DNA of 64,000 nucleotides from Verrucomicrobiota bacterium (GTDB lineage Bacteria > Verrucomicrobiota > Verrucomicrobiia > Limisphaerales > UBA11358), in the NCBI GenBank assembly GCA_028872915.1, contig JAGWNY010000010.1:1-64000 (forward strand), given 5' to 3'. This document shows, one piece after another, positions 32,468 to 41,333 of the stretch. How positions within the stretch are numbered: position 1 is the stretch's first letter; each line of letters begins with the position of its first letter. The translations under genes and the position numbers were made by a program. Below the pieces are notes generated by a model that saw nothing but the letters and a program-made list of their open reading frames with translations, searched no databases and was not told the origin of the DNA.

Positions 32468-33567
32468 GGGAGCGCGCTGGCCAGGACATGGGCCACTTTC
32501 CCGCGCCATCGCGGATTTTCGATCAGCGCCGCTTCCTGGGGATTGGAGAGATAGCCGATTTCAACCAGCACCGCCGGGCACTCCTGGCCTTGGAGCACGG
32601 TCATGAATCGGGCGCGGCAGACGCCGCGGTCTTCTAGGCCGGTCCCGCGGACCAGGGCTTTCTGGATGTGGACGGCGAGCTGGAGGTTTTGGGCATCGAA
32701 ATCGTTGGCGGGGAAGGGGAGAAAGACGGGGTCGGAATAACCGCGGGCGAGTGTGGACGGCAGGCCGACCGGCGTGACGCAATAGGTCTCGATGCCGCGA
32801 ATGTCCGGGTTGCGGTCGGGCGTCGCATTGAAATGAAGACTGAGAAACACCGCGGCGTGACGCGAGACCGCCAACGTGACGCGATTGGAAAGAGAAACGT
32901 CGGAATCGTTGGTCCGCGTCAGAAAAACCGTCCAGCCGTTGCTTTGCAGGAGCGGCTCGAGACGCTTCGCCATGTCAAGAGTAAACTCTTTTTCAAACCG
33001 GCCGTCCAGGACGCTGTGGGTGCCGGAGTTATGGCCGCCATGCCCGGGGTCAATCACGATGACGCGGTTCGTTCCAAAACCCAGGGGCGGGGCGCACAGG
33101 AGGGGTTCGAGATTTTTATCGAGGTCAGGATCGGAAAGGCAGACCCGGCCGTCCACCATCCTCGGCGGGTAACCGAGAGAAACGCGGATGCCGTTCCACG
33201 CGGCTTCAATCACGCCGATGGCCAGCCGCATTTTTCCACGGCTGGATTCAAGAATGATCTGGCTGCCTTTGCGCCGGGGCGGCGCCAGATCATGGCCGGC
33301 AGCCCATTCATTGAGCGGAATCCAATTCACGGATGGCGGGGGTGGTTGCGGTTGGGTTTGGGCTGGGGGCGCGGCCGGTAACGGCGCGGCGGAGGGATTG
33401 GTCCAGTTCAGGGCCGAAAATCCGCCAAAGTTCCCGGTATGTTCGATGATCGTTTGCGGCGGCTTCGGGGCCGAACAGCCGGCCAGGAAAACCGCCGCTG
33501 CCAAAATGATTCCGCTCCCCGCCGCATGACTGCCATATTTCTTCAAACGCTCCAACACGGGGGCCAT
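32464..33567 (-). CDS. N-acetylmuramoyl-L-alanine amidase, predicted lipoprotein
   Basis: 367 residues from the ATG at 33567. GSGIILAAAVFLAGCSAPK is a lipoprotein signal with the lipobox LAGC at about residue 30. A Pro-rich linker (TQPQPPPPSVNWIPL) is followed by an Amidase_3 domain: VIVIDPGHGGHNSGT (first Zn His), FEKEFTLDMAKRLE (Glu), FLSLHFNATPD (second His) and AVLVEIGYLSNPQEA (catalytic Glu). It cleaves the MurNAc-L-Ala bond in peptidoglycan in the periplasm, anchored to a membrane. It is coupled to the sugar epimerase gene and divergent from ubiX, with only 98 bases between the start codons. Confidence 0.9.
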   Translation of the reverse strand: MAPVLERLKKYGSHAAGSGIILAAAVFLAGCSAPKPPQTIIEHTGNFGGFSALNWTNPSAAPLPAAPPAQTQPQPPPPSVNWIPLNEWAAGHDLAPPRRKGSQIILESSRGKMRLAIGVIEAAWNGIRVSLGYPPRMVDGRVCLSDPDLDKNLEPLLCAPPLGFGTNRVIVIDPGHGGHNSGTHSVLDGRFEKEFTLDMAKRLEPLLQSNGWTVFLTRTNDSDVSLSNRVTLAVSRHAAVFLSLHFNATPDRNPDIRGIETYCVTPVGLPSTLARGYSDPVFLPFPANDFDAQNLQLAVHIQKALVRGTGLEDRGVCRARFMTVLQGQECPAVLVEIGYLSNPQEAALIENPRWRGKVAHVLASALP

Positions 33568-33665
33568 TGTGCGGATTGACAGTGCCGAAACAAGCTGTTT
33601 TGCAGGCGCACGCGCAGGCGCAACTTTCAACTTCCAGCTTCCAACTTCCATCCGCGCCCATCATT

Positions 33666-34226
33666 ATGGGCGAATTGAAAATTCTTGTGGCCATTACCGG
33701 CGCCAGCGGCGCCATATACGCGCAGCGCCTGCTCGATCATCTGGATGCGGGGCATGAAATTCACGTGGTGCAAAGCAACTACGCGCAGCAGGTCATCGGC
33801 GCCGAACTGCCGGAAGGATTGTGCCTGCCGCGCGGCGCCGTGCTCCACAATTTAAAGAGCATGAACGCCCCGTTTGCTAGCGGGTCGAACCCCCCGGACG
33901 CCATGGTCGTGATTCCCTGCACCATGGGCACCATGGGCCGGATCGCGCATGGATACAGCGAGGACGTTTTGCTGCGGGCGGCGGACGTCACACTCAAGGA
34001 ACGGAAGAAGTTGATTTTGGTGCCGCGGGAAACGCCGTTGAACCTGGTCCACGTGCGGAACATGGAATTGCTGCTGCTGGCCGGGGCTCTCATTTTGCCC
34101 GCCAATCCCGGCTTTTATTCCGGACCAAAAACCGTCATGGATGTGGCGGACACTGTGGTGGCAAGGGTGCTCGATCATCTGGGGATCGGCCACCGGCTGG
34201 GCGCCCGGTGGCAGGAAAAGGAGTGA
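33666..34226 (+). CDS. ubiX: UbiX-family flavin prenyltransferase
   Basis: 186 residues. KILVAITGASGAIYAQRLLD is the flavin-binding start, followed by DAMVVIPCTMGTMGRIAHGY, DVTLKERKKLILVPRETPLN and ALILPANPGFYSGPKTVMDV. UbiX makes prenylated FMN for UbiD-type decarboxylases. In futalosine-pathway organisms a UbiX/UbiD-like pair (MqnL/MqnM) with the prenyltransferase MqnP forms demethylmenaquinone from 1,4-dihydroxy-6-naphthoate. The ATG at 33666 is preferred; the frame opens 33 codons upstream without family similarity. It precedes mqnP by 20 bases. A ubiD gene is not in the window. Confidence 0.93.
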   Translation: MGELKILVAITGASGAIYAQRLLDHLDAGHEIHVVQSNYAQQVIGAELPEGLCLPRGAVLHNLKSMNAPFASGSNPPDAMVVIPCTMGTMGRIAHGYSEDVLLRAADVTLKERKKLILVPRETPLNLVHVRNMELLLLAGALILPANPGFYSGPKTVMDVADTVVARVLDHLGIGHRLGARWQEKE

Positions 34227-34246
34227 CCCGCTCGGCACAAGGCTCC

Positions 34247-35236
34247 ATGAATCTGAATCGTACCCGCGAAATGCCGCGGGCTTTTTATCGCATGGTTCGC
34301 AAATGGGGTTCGTTTGTCCGCTTTTCGCATACGATTTTCGCGCTGCCATTTGCCCTGGCCGCAATGATGGTCGCGGCGGGGGAAAATCGCGGTTGGCCGG
34401 GATGGAAAACGTTCCTGCTCATTCTCCTGGCGATGATATGCGCGCGGACCTGCGCCATGTCCTTCAACCGCATCGTGGACCGGAAATTCGACGCCCTGAA
34501 TCCGCGAACCAGGGACCGGCATCTCCCTGCCGGACATATCACCCCCGGCAGCGCGATTGGCTTGTGCGTGGCATCGTCCGCCGGGCTGGTTGTCGCGGCG
34601 TATTTTCTAAATCCGGTTTGTCTTTTCTTGTCGCCGGTTGCCCTGGGCGTGATTTGTTTTTATTCGCTGACGAAGCGGTTTACAGATTTTACGCACGTTT
34701 TCCTCGGCATCGCGCTGGCGCTGGCGCCCATTGGATCATGGCTGGCCGTGAAAGGGTCGTTGGGATTTCCACCCATAAGGGGCATGTTTGCTTCCACGGC
34801 CGCGCTGGAAGCATGGCTGGCCGCCGCGCGCACGGCCCTCGAGCCAATTGTGCTGGCGCTGGCCGTGGTGTTTTGGCTCACGGGATTCGATATTATTTAT
34901 GCACTGCAAGACCATGAATTTGACAAGGCGCATGGATTGCGGTCCCTGGTGGTCGCGTGGGGACCAAAAAATGCCTTGGACGCGGCATTTCTTGCCCACG
35001 TGTTCACCTGCGGGTTTTTGTACCTGTTTGGGGTCTTTTGCGGGTTCCGAATCGTCTATTTGGCGGGTTTGCTGATTATTGCCGGCTGTTTGCTGCTTGA
35101 ACATTGGATTGCCCGGCGGCGAAGCCTCGCCTGGATCAACCTTGCCTTTTTTCGCCTCAACGCGGTCATCAGCGCCGTGTTTCTGGCGGTGACGGCGGCG
35201 GAAGTAATTTTTGCCGGCGGCTTCAAATTCCGCTGA
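34247..35236 (+). CDS. mqnP: UbiA-family prenyltransferase (MqnP-like)
   Basis: 329 residues with eight or nine membrane segments (for example FALPFALAAMMVAAG, TFLLILLAMICARTCAMSFN). The first Asp-rich motif is NRIVDRKFDALNPRTRDR, the second is YALQDHEFDKAHGL; both bind Mg-prenyl diphosphate. RFSHTIFALPFALA is the usual start of MqnP/UbiA proteins of this subgroup. It prenylates 1,4-dihydroxy-6-naphthoate in the futalosine menaquinone route, consistent with mqnC at 14.5 kb. The ATG at 34247 follows ubiX; a later ATG at 34271 is possible. Confidence 0.9.
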   Translation: MNLNRTREMPRAFYRMVRKWGSFVRFSHTIFALPFALAAMMVAAGENRGWPGWKTFLLILLAMICARTCAMSFNRIVDRKFDALNPRTRDRHLPAGHITPGSAIGLCVASSAGLVVAAYFLNPVCLFLSPVALGVICFYSLTKRFTDFTHVFLGIALALAPIGSWLAVKGSLGFPPIRGMFASTAALEAWLAAARTALEPIVLALAVVFWLTGFDIIYALQDHEFDKAHGLRSLVVAWGPKNALDAAFLAHVFTCGFLYLFGVFCGFRIVYLAGLLIIAGCLLLEHWIARRRSLAWINLAFFRLNAVISAVFLAVTAAEVIFAGGFKFR

Positions 35237-35380
35237 TCGGAGTCCGGATTTTAGCCGGGCCCATGCAGTCGGGAGGGAAGTGGTTGCGCGGCAGATTTTT
35301 GGGCAAGGCGGGGAGTGAACCGCTTGCCCCGTGGGATGCGCCTTTGCTCTCCCTCGCGGGACAAACCCCGAACCGTTATC

Positions 35381-35525
35381 CCATGGGGCGAGCATACTCT
35401 TCGTGGGTTTGTAAGCGGCGAACGACCAAGTCCTTGCCTGCCCCGCCGTAATTCGCCTTGGCGAATGAAGGCGGGCGCGAAAAGATCAAGCAAACACGAC
35501 CGAGCCAATTGCATTGTTCCGGCTG
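35381..35525 (-). repeat. Dispersed repeat B, copy 2 (single unit)
   Basis: Read on the minus strand this segment matches 19443-19706, beginning GGATCAGCCGGAACAATGCA and ending before GCTCGCCCCATGG. It contains one 39-bp unit where the other copy has four. Its unit is of the ATTCGCCTTGGCGAAT type. The 418 bases between mqnP and the next gene hold this repeat and a fragment of the palindromic element, and nothing else that I can recognise. Confidence 0.7.
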
Positions 35526-35529
35526 ATCC

Positions 35530-35588
35530 AGGGAGCATGCCCAAAGAGGCCTGTAACCGGGCTAAAACGAAGCAAAACCCAAAGGAAA
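35530..35588 (-). repeat. Partial copy of the 177-bp palindromic element
   Basis: The bases GGGAGCATGCCCAAAG at 35531 onward, then CCTGTAACCGG(G/A)C(T/G)AAAACGAAG, match the middle of the element at 39554-39730 with a few changes. It covers only the middle of the element, about 59 of 177 bases, so it is a relic. It abuts repeat B within five bases, so the two repeats are nested or share an insertion hotspot. Confidence 0.6.
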
Positions 35589-35654
35589 TCTCCGGGAATC
35601 TCCGCCAATCCGCGGGCTTTAAGTTGAATGGAGTTTTGACGAAGTTGTCTAATT

Positions 35655-36695
35655 ATGGTAAAAATAGACGATCAGATGAGCCTTTTTTGCCGTCATTGTT
35701 TTTTACAGGTCTTCGCCATTTTTTACGGGGCGGTGTGTTCTGTTGCCGCCCCGGGAGCGGCCATGCAAGCGGGCAAACCGATAATTTTCTCGGCGCCGGA
35801 TGGGACGGCGCCAACCGCTCCGGCGGTCCCCTCACTGGGGCCGAAATCTTCCGCGCTTTTGGATTTGATCGAAGAGAGCCAGCCGCAGGAAGGGCTGGCG
35901 CCGCCATTGCCGGCGCCAACGCTCGCGGCCACCATGGGACCATCACCGGCTGACGCTCGGAAGGCGCAACGGCAGCGGGATGAAGAGGCCAATTGGACGA
36001 TGCTCACACCCGCGGAGATCCTCCACGTGCCCACGCCGGAAAAAATTCTTGGCATTGATCAAGAGGACACGGGCGGGCCGTTGACGGTGGAAGAACGTTA
36101 TTATTTGCGGATGCAGCGGCAACAGGAGGGTGGCACGAACAGTTTGACCGGGCCGGGGAGCGGTTTTTTGAGTAGCGGCCGGGACAATGGTCTCTTGACC
36201 GGAAACGCAAACATGACGCCGAACCAGTATGGCGCCCCAGGCGGCCAGCCTGGTTCGGCCGCGGCTGACAATGGAATGCAGCCATTGTTCAATCGAGGAT
36301 GGTTCGCGCCACCTGATGCGGCGCAGCAGGGTAACGGGCAACAGAGCGTCTCATTCATGCGGACGCCAATGTTTGGCCCGGCAGCACGGCGGGCGCAGCC
36401 GACGGCACAGCAATTGGCGGATCAGGCGCAGTTTGCCAAGTTGCTCGCTTTTCACCCGGCACCCGCGGCCGCGCCGGTGCCGGCCAATGGCGCGGATGGA
36501 GCATTGGTCCAACCGGCGGGAGCGCCCTTCCAACTGCAGCCGATCAGCAACGGCTTGATGCCGCTGACAGCCCCAACGACGTTGACCGGTTTGGCGGGAA
36601 TGCGTCCGGTGGCAGTGAAGGCGCCGCCGCCGGAATGGAAGCGGCAGCCCGCTCCGTGGTTGAGACGCGCCCCCCAGCCGGCGGCGCCGTATTGA
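35655..36695 (+). CDS. Exported Pro/Gln-rich protein of unknown function
   Basis: 346 residues. LQVFAIFYGAVCSVAAPGAA after residue 17 is a signal peptide. The remainder is rich in Pro, Ala, Gln and Gly with almost no hydrophobic core: for example PAEILHVPTPEKILGI and EERYYLRMQRQQEG. I recognise no domain. A similar low-complexity composition occurs in exported linker proteins near secretion ATPases, and the neighbour downstream is a convergent PilB/GspE gene; a functional tie is speculation. The ATG at 35655 lies only about 66 bases after the repeat relic. A second start at residue 8 (MSLFCRHC) fits the signal peptide equally well. Confidence 0.65.
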   Translation: MVKIDDQMSLFCRHCFLQVFAIFYGAVCSVAAPGAAMQAGKPIIFSAPDGTAPTAPAVPSLGPKSSALLDLIEESQPQEGLAPPLPAPTLAATMGPSPADARKAQRQRDEEANWTMLTPAEILHVPTPEKILGIDQEDTGGPLTVEERYYLRMQRQQEGGTNSLTGPGSGFLSSGRDNGLLTGNANMTPNQYGAPGGQPGSAAADNGMQPLFNRGWFAPPDAAQQGNGQQSVSFMRTPMFGPAARRAQPTAQQLADQAQFAKLLAFHPAPAAAPVPANGADGALVQPAGAPFQLQPISNGLMPLTAPTTLTGLAGMRPVAVKAPPPEWKRQPAPWLRRAPQPAAPY

Positions 36696-36813
36696 AAAAA
36701 CGAAACCGGCCCGGGGAACCTGTCCAAACCTGATCTGAGGGCCGTCCTCTGCAATCGGCAAATAATCATGGTTTTTAAATTCACCCGGCGGCCTGACAAA
36801 TCATGATTAGGGA

Positions 36814-38553
36814 TTAGTGGACGGAGGTAACCACGAGAACTTGTTCGAGGGTGGAAAGGCCTTCGCGGGCGCGTTCCATGCCCACCATGCGGAGGGTTTT
36901 CATCCCTTCGTCAACCGCGATTTTGCCCATTTCGCGGCTGCTGCAGCGCGCGATGACGAGTTTGCGGATGGCGTCGCTCATCGTCATGGCTTCGATGATG
37001 GCCAGGCGCCCCGAATACCCGGAGTTTTTGCAGCGTTCGCAGCCGCGTCCGCGATAGAGAGTGGTGCCATGGAAAGAGGCAGGGTCCACGCCGAGGTCGT
37101 TGAACATTTTTTCGGGATAGGTCACAGGTTCCCTGCAATGAGAACAAATGCGGCGCATGAGGCGCTGGGCGCAGGAAAGGATGACGGACGACGAAATCAG
37201 AAACGGCGCAATGCCCATGTCGTCAAGGCGGGCAATGGCGCCAGGAGCGTCATTGCAGTGCATCGTCGAAAGGACCTGATGGCCGGTAAGGGCCGCTTCG
37301 ATGGCGATCTCGGCCGTTTCCGTGTCGCGAATTTCACCGATCATGATGATGTCGGGGTCCTGCCGCAGGATGGAGCGGAGGGCGTTGGCGAAGGAAAGGC
37401 CGATTTCCTTCTTCGTCGGCACCTGATTGATGCCTGGGATTTGAAATTCGACGGGGTCTTCGACGGTAATGATGTTCCACTGAGGATTGTTCAGCTCGTT
37501 GAGGGCTGAATAGAGCGTGGTGGTCTTGCCCGAACCTGTCGGGCCGGTAACCAGGATCAGGCCGTGGGGCGCGTCAATGGCCGCCTTGAATTGCTTGAAC
37601 GTGTTCGGATCCAGGCCCAGCTTATCCAGGCTGGCCGAGAGATTTGATTTGTCAAGAACACGCAGAACGATTTTCTCCCCGTGGACGGTCGGAAGCACGG
37701 ACACCCGCAAATCGTAGTCGCGGCCGGAAACGCGGACGCGCATGCGGCCGTCCTGCGGCAGGCGCCGCTCGGCAATGTCGAGGGCGCTCATGATCTTGAA
37801 CCGGGAGGACAGGGCCAGTTGCATCTGCTTGGGTGGCGGCGTCACGTCCACCAGCGCGCCGTCTATGCGGTAGCGCAGGCGCATGACTTTTTCAAAGGGT
37901 TCGAGGTGGATGTCGCTGGCGCGGTCCTTGATGGCGCGGACGATGATCATGTTGGCCAGCTTGATCACCGGCGCTTCTTCGCCGGAGGCCGCCAGTTGGT
38001 CAATGCTGATTTCCTCGGTGTTTTCCTTGATGGCTTCGATGTCGGCATCCGCGGCCTCCTCCTGGGTTTGCCGTTGGGCATCATGAATGATCTCCTCCAT
38101 CGAACCGCTCTTCGCTGAATCGAAGGCCGTGAGTTTGTCGGTGATGGATTTTTCGGACGCAATCAGCGGGGCGATTTCCAGTTTGGTGATGCGCTTGACG
38201 TCGTCGAGGGCCAGCACGTTGAGCGGGTCGGCCATGGCCAGGAAAAGTTTGTTGTCCAGCCGCGAAACCGGGACAACCTTGTGGTTGCGCGCCACGTCAC
38301 GGGGAAGCAACTCGGCCACCTCTTCAGGAACGGCCACCCGGGCCAGGTTCACCGGTGGAACGTTGAGAACCCGGCCCATGCAGACGGCAAGGTCTTGTTC
38401 GCTCACGTAGGATTTTTCAACGACAAGCTTCACCAGCCGCGCGCCCTCCTTTTTTTGCTGTTCAAGCAATTCGGCCACCTGCGCCGCGCTCAGAAGATTG
38501 TCCTCCACGAGGGCGTCGGCGATGCGTTCGCCAAATGATTTGATTTTGGACAT
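36814..38553 (-). CDS. PilB/GspE-type secretion or pilus ATPase
   Basis: 579 residues. An N-terminal MshEN-type domain (VEDNLLSAAQVAELLEQQKK to KSYVSEQDLAVCMGRVL) precedes the second N domain and the ATPase core: Walker A GPTGSGKTTTLYSAL, Asp box TVEDPVEF, Walker B PDIIMIGEIRDTETAE, His box LTGHQVLSTMH. Cysteine pairs CSHC and CERC form the zinc site of GspE/PilB. It powers type IV pilus or type II secretion assembly at the inner membrane. No pilin or secretin genes are in the window. The partner at 38560-39405 ends six bases upstream, so they are one transcript. Confidence 0.92.
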   Translation of the reverse strand: MSKIKSFGERIADALVEDNLLSAAQVAELLEQQKKEGARLVKLVVEKSYVSEQDLAVCMGRVLNVPPVNLARVAVPEEVAELLPRDVARNHKVVPVSRLDNKLFLAMADPLNVLALDDVKRITKLEIAPLIASEKSITDKLTAFDSAKSGSMEEIIHDAQRQTQEEAADADIEAIKENTEEISIDQLAASGEEAPVIKLANMIIVRAIKDRASDIHLEPFEKVMRLRYRIDGALVDVTPPPKQMQLALSSRFKIMSALDIAERRLPQDGRMRVRVSGRDYDLRVSVLPTVHGEKIVLRVLDKSNLSASLDKLGLDPNTFKQFKAAIDAPHGLILVTGPTGSGKTTTLYSALNELNNPQWNIITVEDPVEFQIPGINQVPTKKEIGLSFANALRSILRQDPDIIMIGEIRDTETAEIAIEAALTGHQVLSTMHCNDAPGAIARLDDMGIAPFLISSSVILSCAQRLMRRICSHCREPVTYPEKMFNDLGVDPASFHGTTLYRGRGCERCKNSGYSGRLAIIEAMTMSDAIRKLVIARCSSREMGKIAVDEGMKTLRMVGMERAREGLSTLEQVLVVTSVH

Positions 38554-38559
38554 GGGGCT

Positions 38560-39405
38560 TCAGCGAAATGCCGCGCGCAGCACGGTGATGAGTTCCGTGG
38601 GTTGCGCCAGGTACCAGATCAGCCGGTGATTCGTGGACTCCGCCAGTTCGCGCGCAGCTTCCTGGTTGAATGGGTTGGCCGTGGCCACAAGAATGGACTT
38701 GCTCATCCGATCAAACGGCGCAACACACCACCGGCGACAGACGTCCGGAGGAAACTTGCGGAGCAGGTCCATGTCCGTATCGTAGCGTTCCAGCGGAAGA
38801 TAGGCTGCCCGGCATCTGTCCACGAGCAGCTTGAGCGACCGGTCGAGGGTCAGGATGCGTTTGTCGTGCAGGGATTGGATGAACGGCTCGATCACATCGG
38901 GCGGCGGGGCCGAAAGATCAGGAGGGTGCCAGCAGAGATCGAAATCCCCGGTGCTGATGGTCCGGGTGTCCACAAAGATTTTTCGCATCATGATACGGCC
39001 GTCGTCGAGTTCTCCATTGGTTTTGGCGGCGGCTTTTGGGGCATCGGTCTTGGGCGGCGCCTCGGCGGCGGGATGTTCGGGCGCCGGGTGCTGTTCGACA
39101 GCGTTGCCGGCCTGGGCCTCGATCTTTTTTAGGGCTTTTTGGACATCGGCATCGCCCGGGCGGCGCTGGAGTACGGTTTCGTATTCAAGAATCGCGGACG
39201 ACAACTGTCCCATTTCGGTATAGGCTTCGGCAATGTGCTTGGAGGTGCGGATCACGTCCTCCTCCCGTCCGAGCTTCGTGTAGGCTTCCTTGAGGATTTC
39301 GAGCGATTGACAGTCGTTGGGCTGCGATTGGATGATGATTTCAAACATCTCAATCGTTTGCTGCAATTGGGCTTCTTCCGCTTGGTTTAATCCTGCTACA
39401 GCCAT
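38560..39405 (-). CDS. TPR protein with a GspE-N-like C-terminal domain
   Basis: 281 residues. The first 100 residues are TPR-like (TIEMFEIIIQSQPNDCQSLE, EAYTEMGQLSSAILEYETVL); a Pro/Ala linker follows; the last 130 residues (SLKLLVDRCRAAYLPLERYD, and VCRRWCVAPFDRMSKSILVA) resemble the MshEN/GspE N domain, with a closing pattern like that of the ATPase gene next door. There is no ATPase motif. It probably partners the ATPase encoded just downstream, as an adaptor. It is the first gene of the pair. A start at ATG 39405 is clear. Confidence 0.75.
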   Translation of the reverse strand: MAVAGLNQAEEAQLQQTIEMFEIIIQSQPNDCQSLEILKEAYTKLGREEDVIRTSKHIAEAYTEMGQLSSAILEYETVLQRRPGDADVQKALKKIEAQAGNAVEQHPAPEHPAAEAPPKTDAPKAAAKTNGELDDGRIMMRKIFVDTRTISTGDFDLCWHPPDLSAPPPDVIEPFIQSLHDKRILTLDRSLKLLVDRCRAAYLPLERYDTDMDLLRKFPPDVCRRWCVAPFDRMSKSILVATANPFNQEAARELAESTNHRLIWYLAQPTELITVLRAAFR

Positions 39406-39553
39406 GGCAAAACTTCCTGTCAGACAGCAACTTCACTGCCATAATCCAATGAAAAATTGCCGGATTATCAAATTATCGAATTCCTGCGGTGGAAAGGGCG
39501 CGCCCGGATCAAGCGGGCGGGGTTAAATTGGAATCGGCGAATTTCAACCCATA

Positions 39554-39730
39554 GAGCAGTTGAAGAAATAATATAGCCGTGCGGCAGCGAGGAATTTTGG
39601 GTTTTGGCGAGGCTGAACGAGGGAGCATGCCCAAAGCGGCCTGTAACCGAGCGAAAACGAAGCCAAAACCCAAAAGAACCGCTGCTCCCTTCTTCCCAAC
39701 CGCACGGCTACAGTATTTCTGAGACCGCTT
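39554..39730. repeat. 177-bp palindromic MITE-like element, copy 2
   Basis: This is the inverse complement of 262-438 with the same length and only scattered changes. The arms 39565-39584 and 39700-39719 pair, as in copy 1. Both full copies directly follow the stop codon of a minus-strand glycosidase gene, GH15 in copy 1 and GH29 here. The 324 bases between the TPR gene and the GH29 gene are mostly this element, with no gene. Confidence 0.75.
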
Positions 39731-41145
39731 TAATAGCCCAAGGCGGGATTATTCGGATCGGAAGGCGGCGTATGGATGTTATATACCCCAAGGAACCGGA
39801 TGACAGGCTCCGCGGCTGCATCGCTCACCCGCAACTGGATGGCGCTGACTTTGGTCCGGGTGAACTGCTGGATGCGCTTGTGGCCCACCGATTGACCCTC
39901 GCACAATTTTGTCCACACACCGCCGGCCAGGCCGTCCACTTGGTAGCTGCGGATGCGTTGTCCCTGGCGGATGTCTTCCTGAATGACAACAAAATTGACC
40001 GCCTGCGGACGTGGCAACCGCAGTTCCAGGACGTCGCCCACGCCGTTCGTTTGGGCAATGCCCCGGCCGAACCAGCGGCGGATAGTGGCGCCAAACTCTT
40101 CCAGCCGCCGGGCATCGGGCGCAGGGATCAAGCCGTCGGGACCAATGTTGGCGTTGACGATGAAATTGGCGCCGCGGCCCACCGTCTCCAGATACATGGT
40201 CATCAGGGAACTGAGACTCAAAATTTTATTGGCGTCGTTTGCCTTCCAGATCCAGACGTGATAGCGAAGGGGCGCGTTGCCTTCGACAGGGATCCAGAAT
40301 TTGCCGGCGGGGTCGCCGGTGCCGCGGTCCGTCTGGTCGTTGCTGGTATTGATGGTGTTCCAGAGCGGGTAGGGGGCGTAGCCTTTTTCATTGCCGGACC
40401 ACCGGGCCAGCCCGGCGGCCAGCCCGCCGGCGGGGCCGTTGAAAACGACGGCGTGAGGTTCGTATTGTTCAAGAATGGGGGCAAGCTGGTCGCCGAACGG
40501 ATTGACGCCGCCATCCAGCCAGATGTAAAAAAGCGGACCGGTCCGCCGGAAAAGGTCCCGGTACATGGAAAGGTCCATGTCAATGAAATTTTTGACCGCC
40601 TGGGGGTCGCCGGAAATGCGCCCATGCCGGTAGGCGACTTTCGGATGGTGCAGGTTCCACCAACTGTGGCCGCCGGCGCTGCAATAAATGCCCGGCTCAA
40701 TGCCATATTTTTTGCAGGAGGCCATGAAGTCGCGCACCACGTCGCCATGACCGTTTTCCCAGGGTGATTGTTTGACGCCGTAGGGGTAGAGATCGCTCTG
40801 CCACATTAAAAAGCCCGAGCCGTGCTTGGCGGTCAGAACGGCGTATTTGGCGCCCAGCGCCTTGGCGACAGCCAGCCATTGGTCGGTGTTGAGTTTCCTG
40901 GGATTGAACCTTGCCGCCGGGATCGCGCCCAGGGGCGTGCCAGGCCATTTATTGCTGGCGTGGGTGAAGGCCGGGTCAAAAACTTCAATGTCGAAATGGA
41001 TGAACATGCCCAGTTCGGCGTCCTGCCAGGCAGCTTGTTCGGGCGTTGGTTTGGGCAGGCATGCCACCGTGTTTGTGAGGCCGGCGGCCCATCCGGAGAA
41101 CGGCGTCAGAATGAGCAGGGCCGGGAAAAGTGCGGGGATTTTCAT
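39730..41145 (-). CDS. Secreted glycoside hydrolase family 29 protein (alpha-L-fucosidase-like)
   Basis: 471 residues with a signal peptide (IPALFPALLILTPFSGWAAG). The GH29 pattern is clear: AELGMFIHFDIEVFDPAF, WLAVAKALGAKYAVLTAKHG and SGFLMWQSDLYPYGVKQSPW, and LFYIWLDGGVNPFGDQLAP, in which the Asp is the usual catalytic nucleophile (IWLDGG). The C-terminal 130 residues form a beta-rich accessory domain (NGVGDVLELRLPRPQAVNFV). It should remove terminal alpha-L-fucose from glycans outside the cytoplasm. The nearby sugar operon contains fucose-synthase-like genes, but no link is shown. Its stop lies at the edge of palindromic copy 2. Confidence 0.9.
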   Translation of the reverse strand: MKIPALFPALLILTPFSGWAAGLTNTVACLPKPTPEQAAWQDAELGMFIHFDIEVFDPAFTHASNKWPGTPLGAIPAARFNPRKLNTDQWLAVAKALGAKYAVLTAKHGSGFLMWQSDLYPYGVKQSPWENGHGDVVRDFMASCKKYGIEPGIYCSAGGHSWWNLHHPKVAYRHGRISGDPQAVKNFIDMDLSMYRDLFRRTGPLFYIWLDGGVNPFGDQLAPILEQYEPHAVVFNGPAGGLAAGLARWSGNEKGYAPYPLWNTINTSNDQTDRGTGDPAGKFWIPVEGNAPLRYHVWIWKANDANKILSLSSLMTMYLETVGRGANFIVNANIGPDGLIPAPDARRLEEFGATIRRWFGRGIAQTNGVGDVLELRLPRPQAVNFVVIQEDIRQGQRIRSYQVDGLAGGVWTKLCEGQSVGHKRIQQFTRTKVSAIQLRVSDAAAEPVIRFLGVYNIHTPPSDPNNPALGY

Positions 41146-41333
41146 TCAGGAATTCAGTTGGATTGAATGTAACGAAGCGAAAGAAAAGTGGAAAGCAGTA
41201 TTGGAATCAGAATTGGCGCCGGCAAATTCCAGCCGTCGAAGGGCCGGGGCGCGGTTTTTTTTTAAATTCCGTAACTTGTGGAACGCGGCAACAGTCTGAA
41301 GTGTCGGTAATATCGTTGGTTTTTTTCTCATTT

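Noticed and set aside
39604..40767. A 387-codon plus-strand ORF opposite the GH29 gene
   Set aside because: Its first part is the palindromic repeat and the rest is antisense to GH29; the minus strand has clear GH29 motifs.
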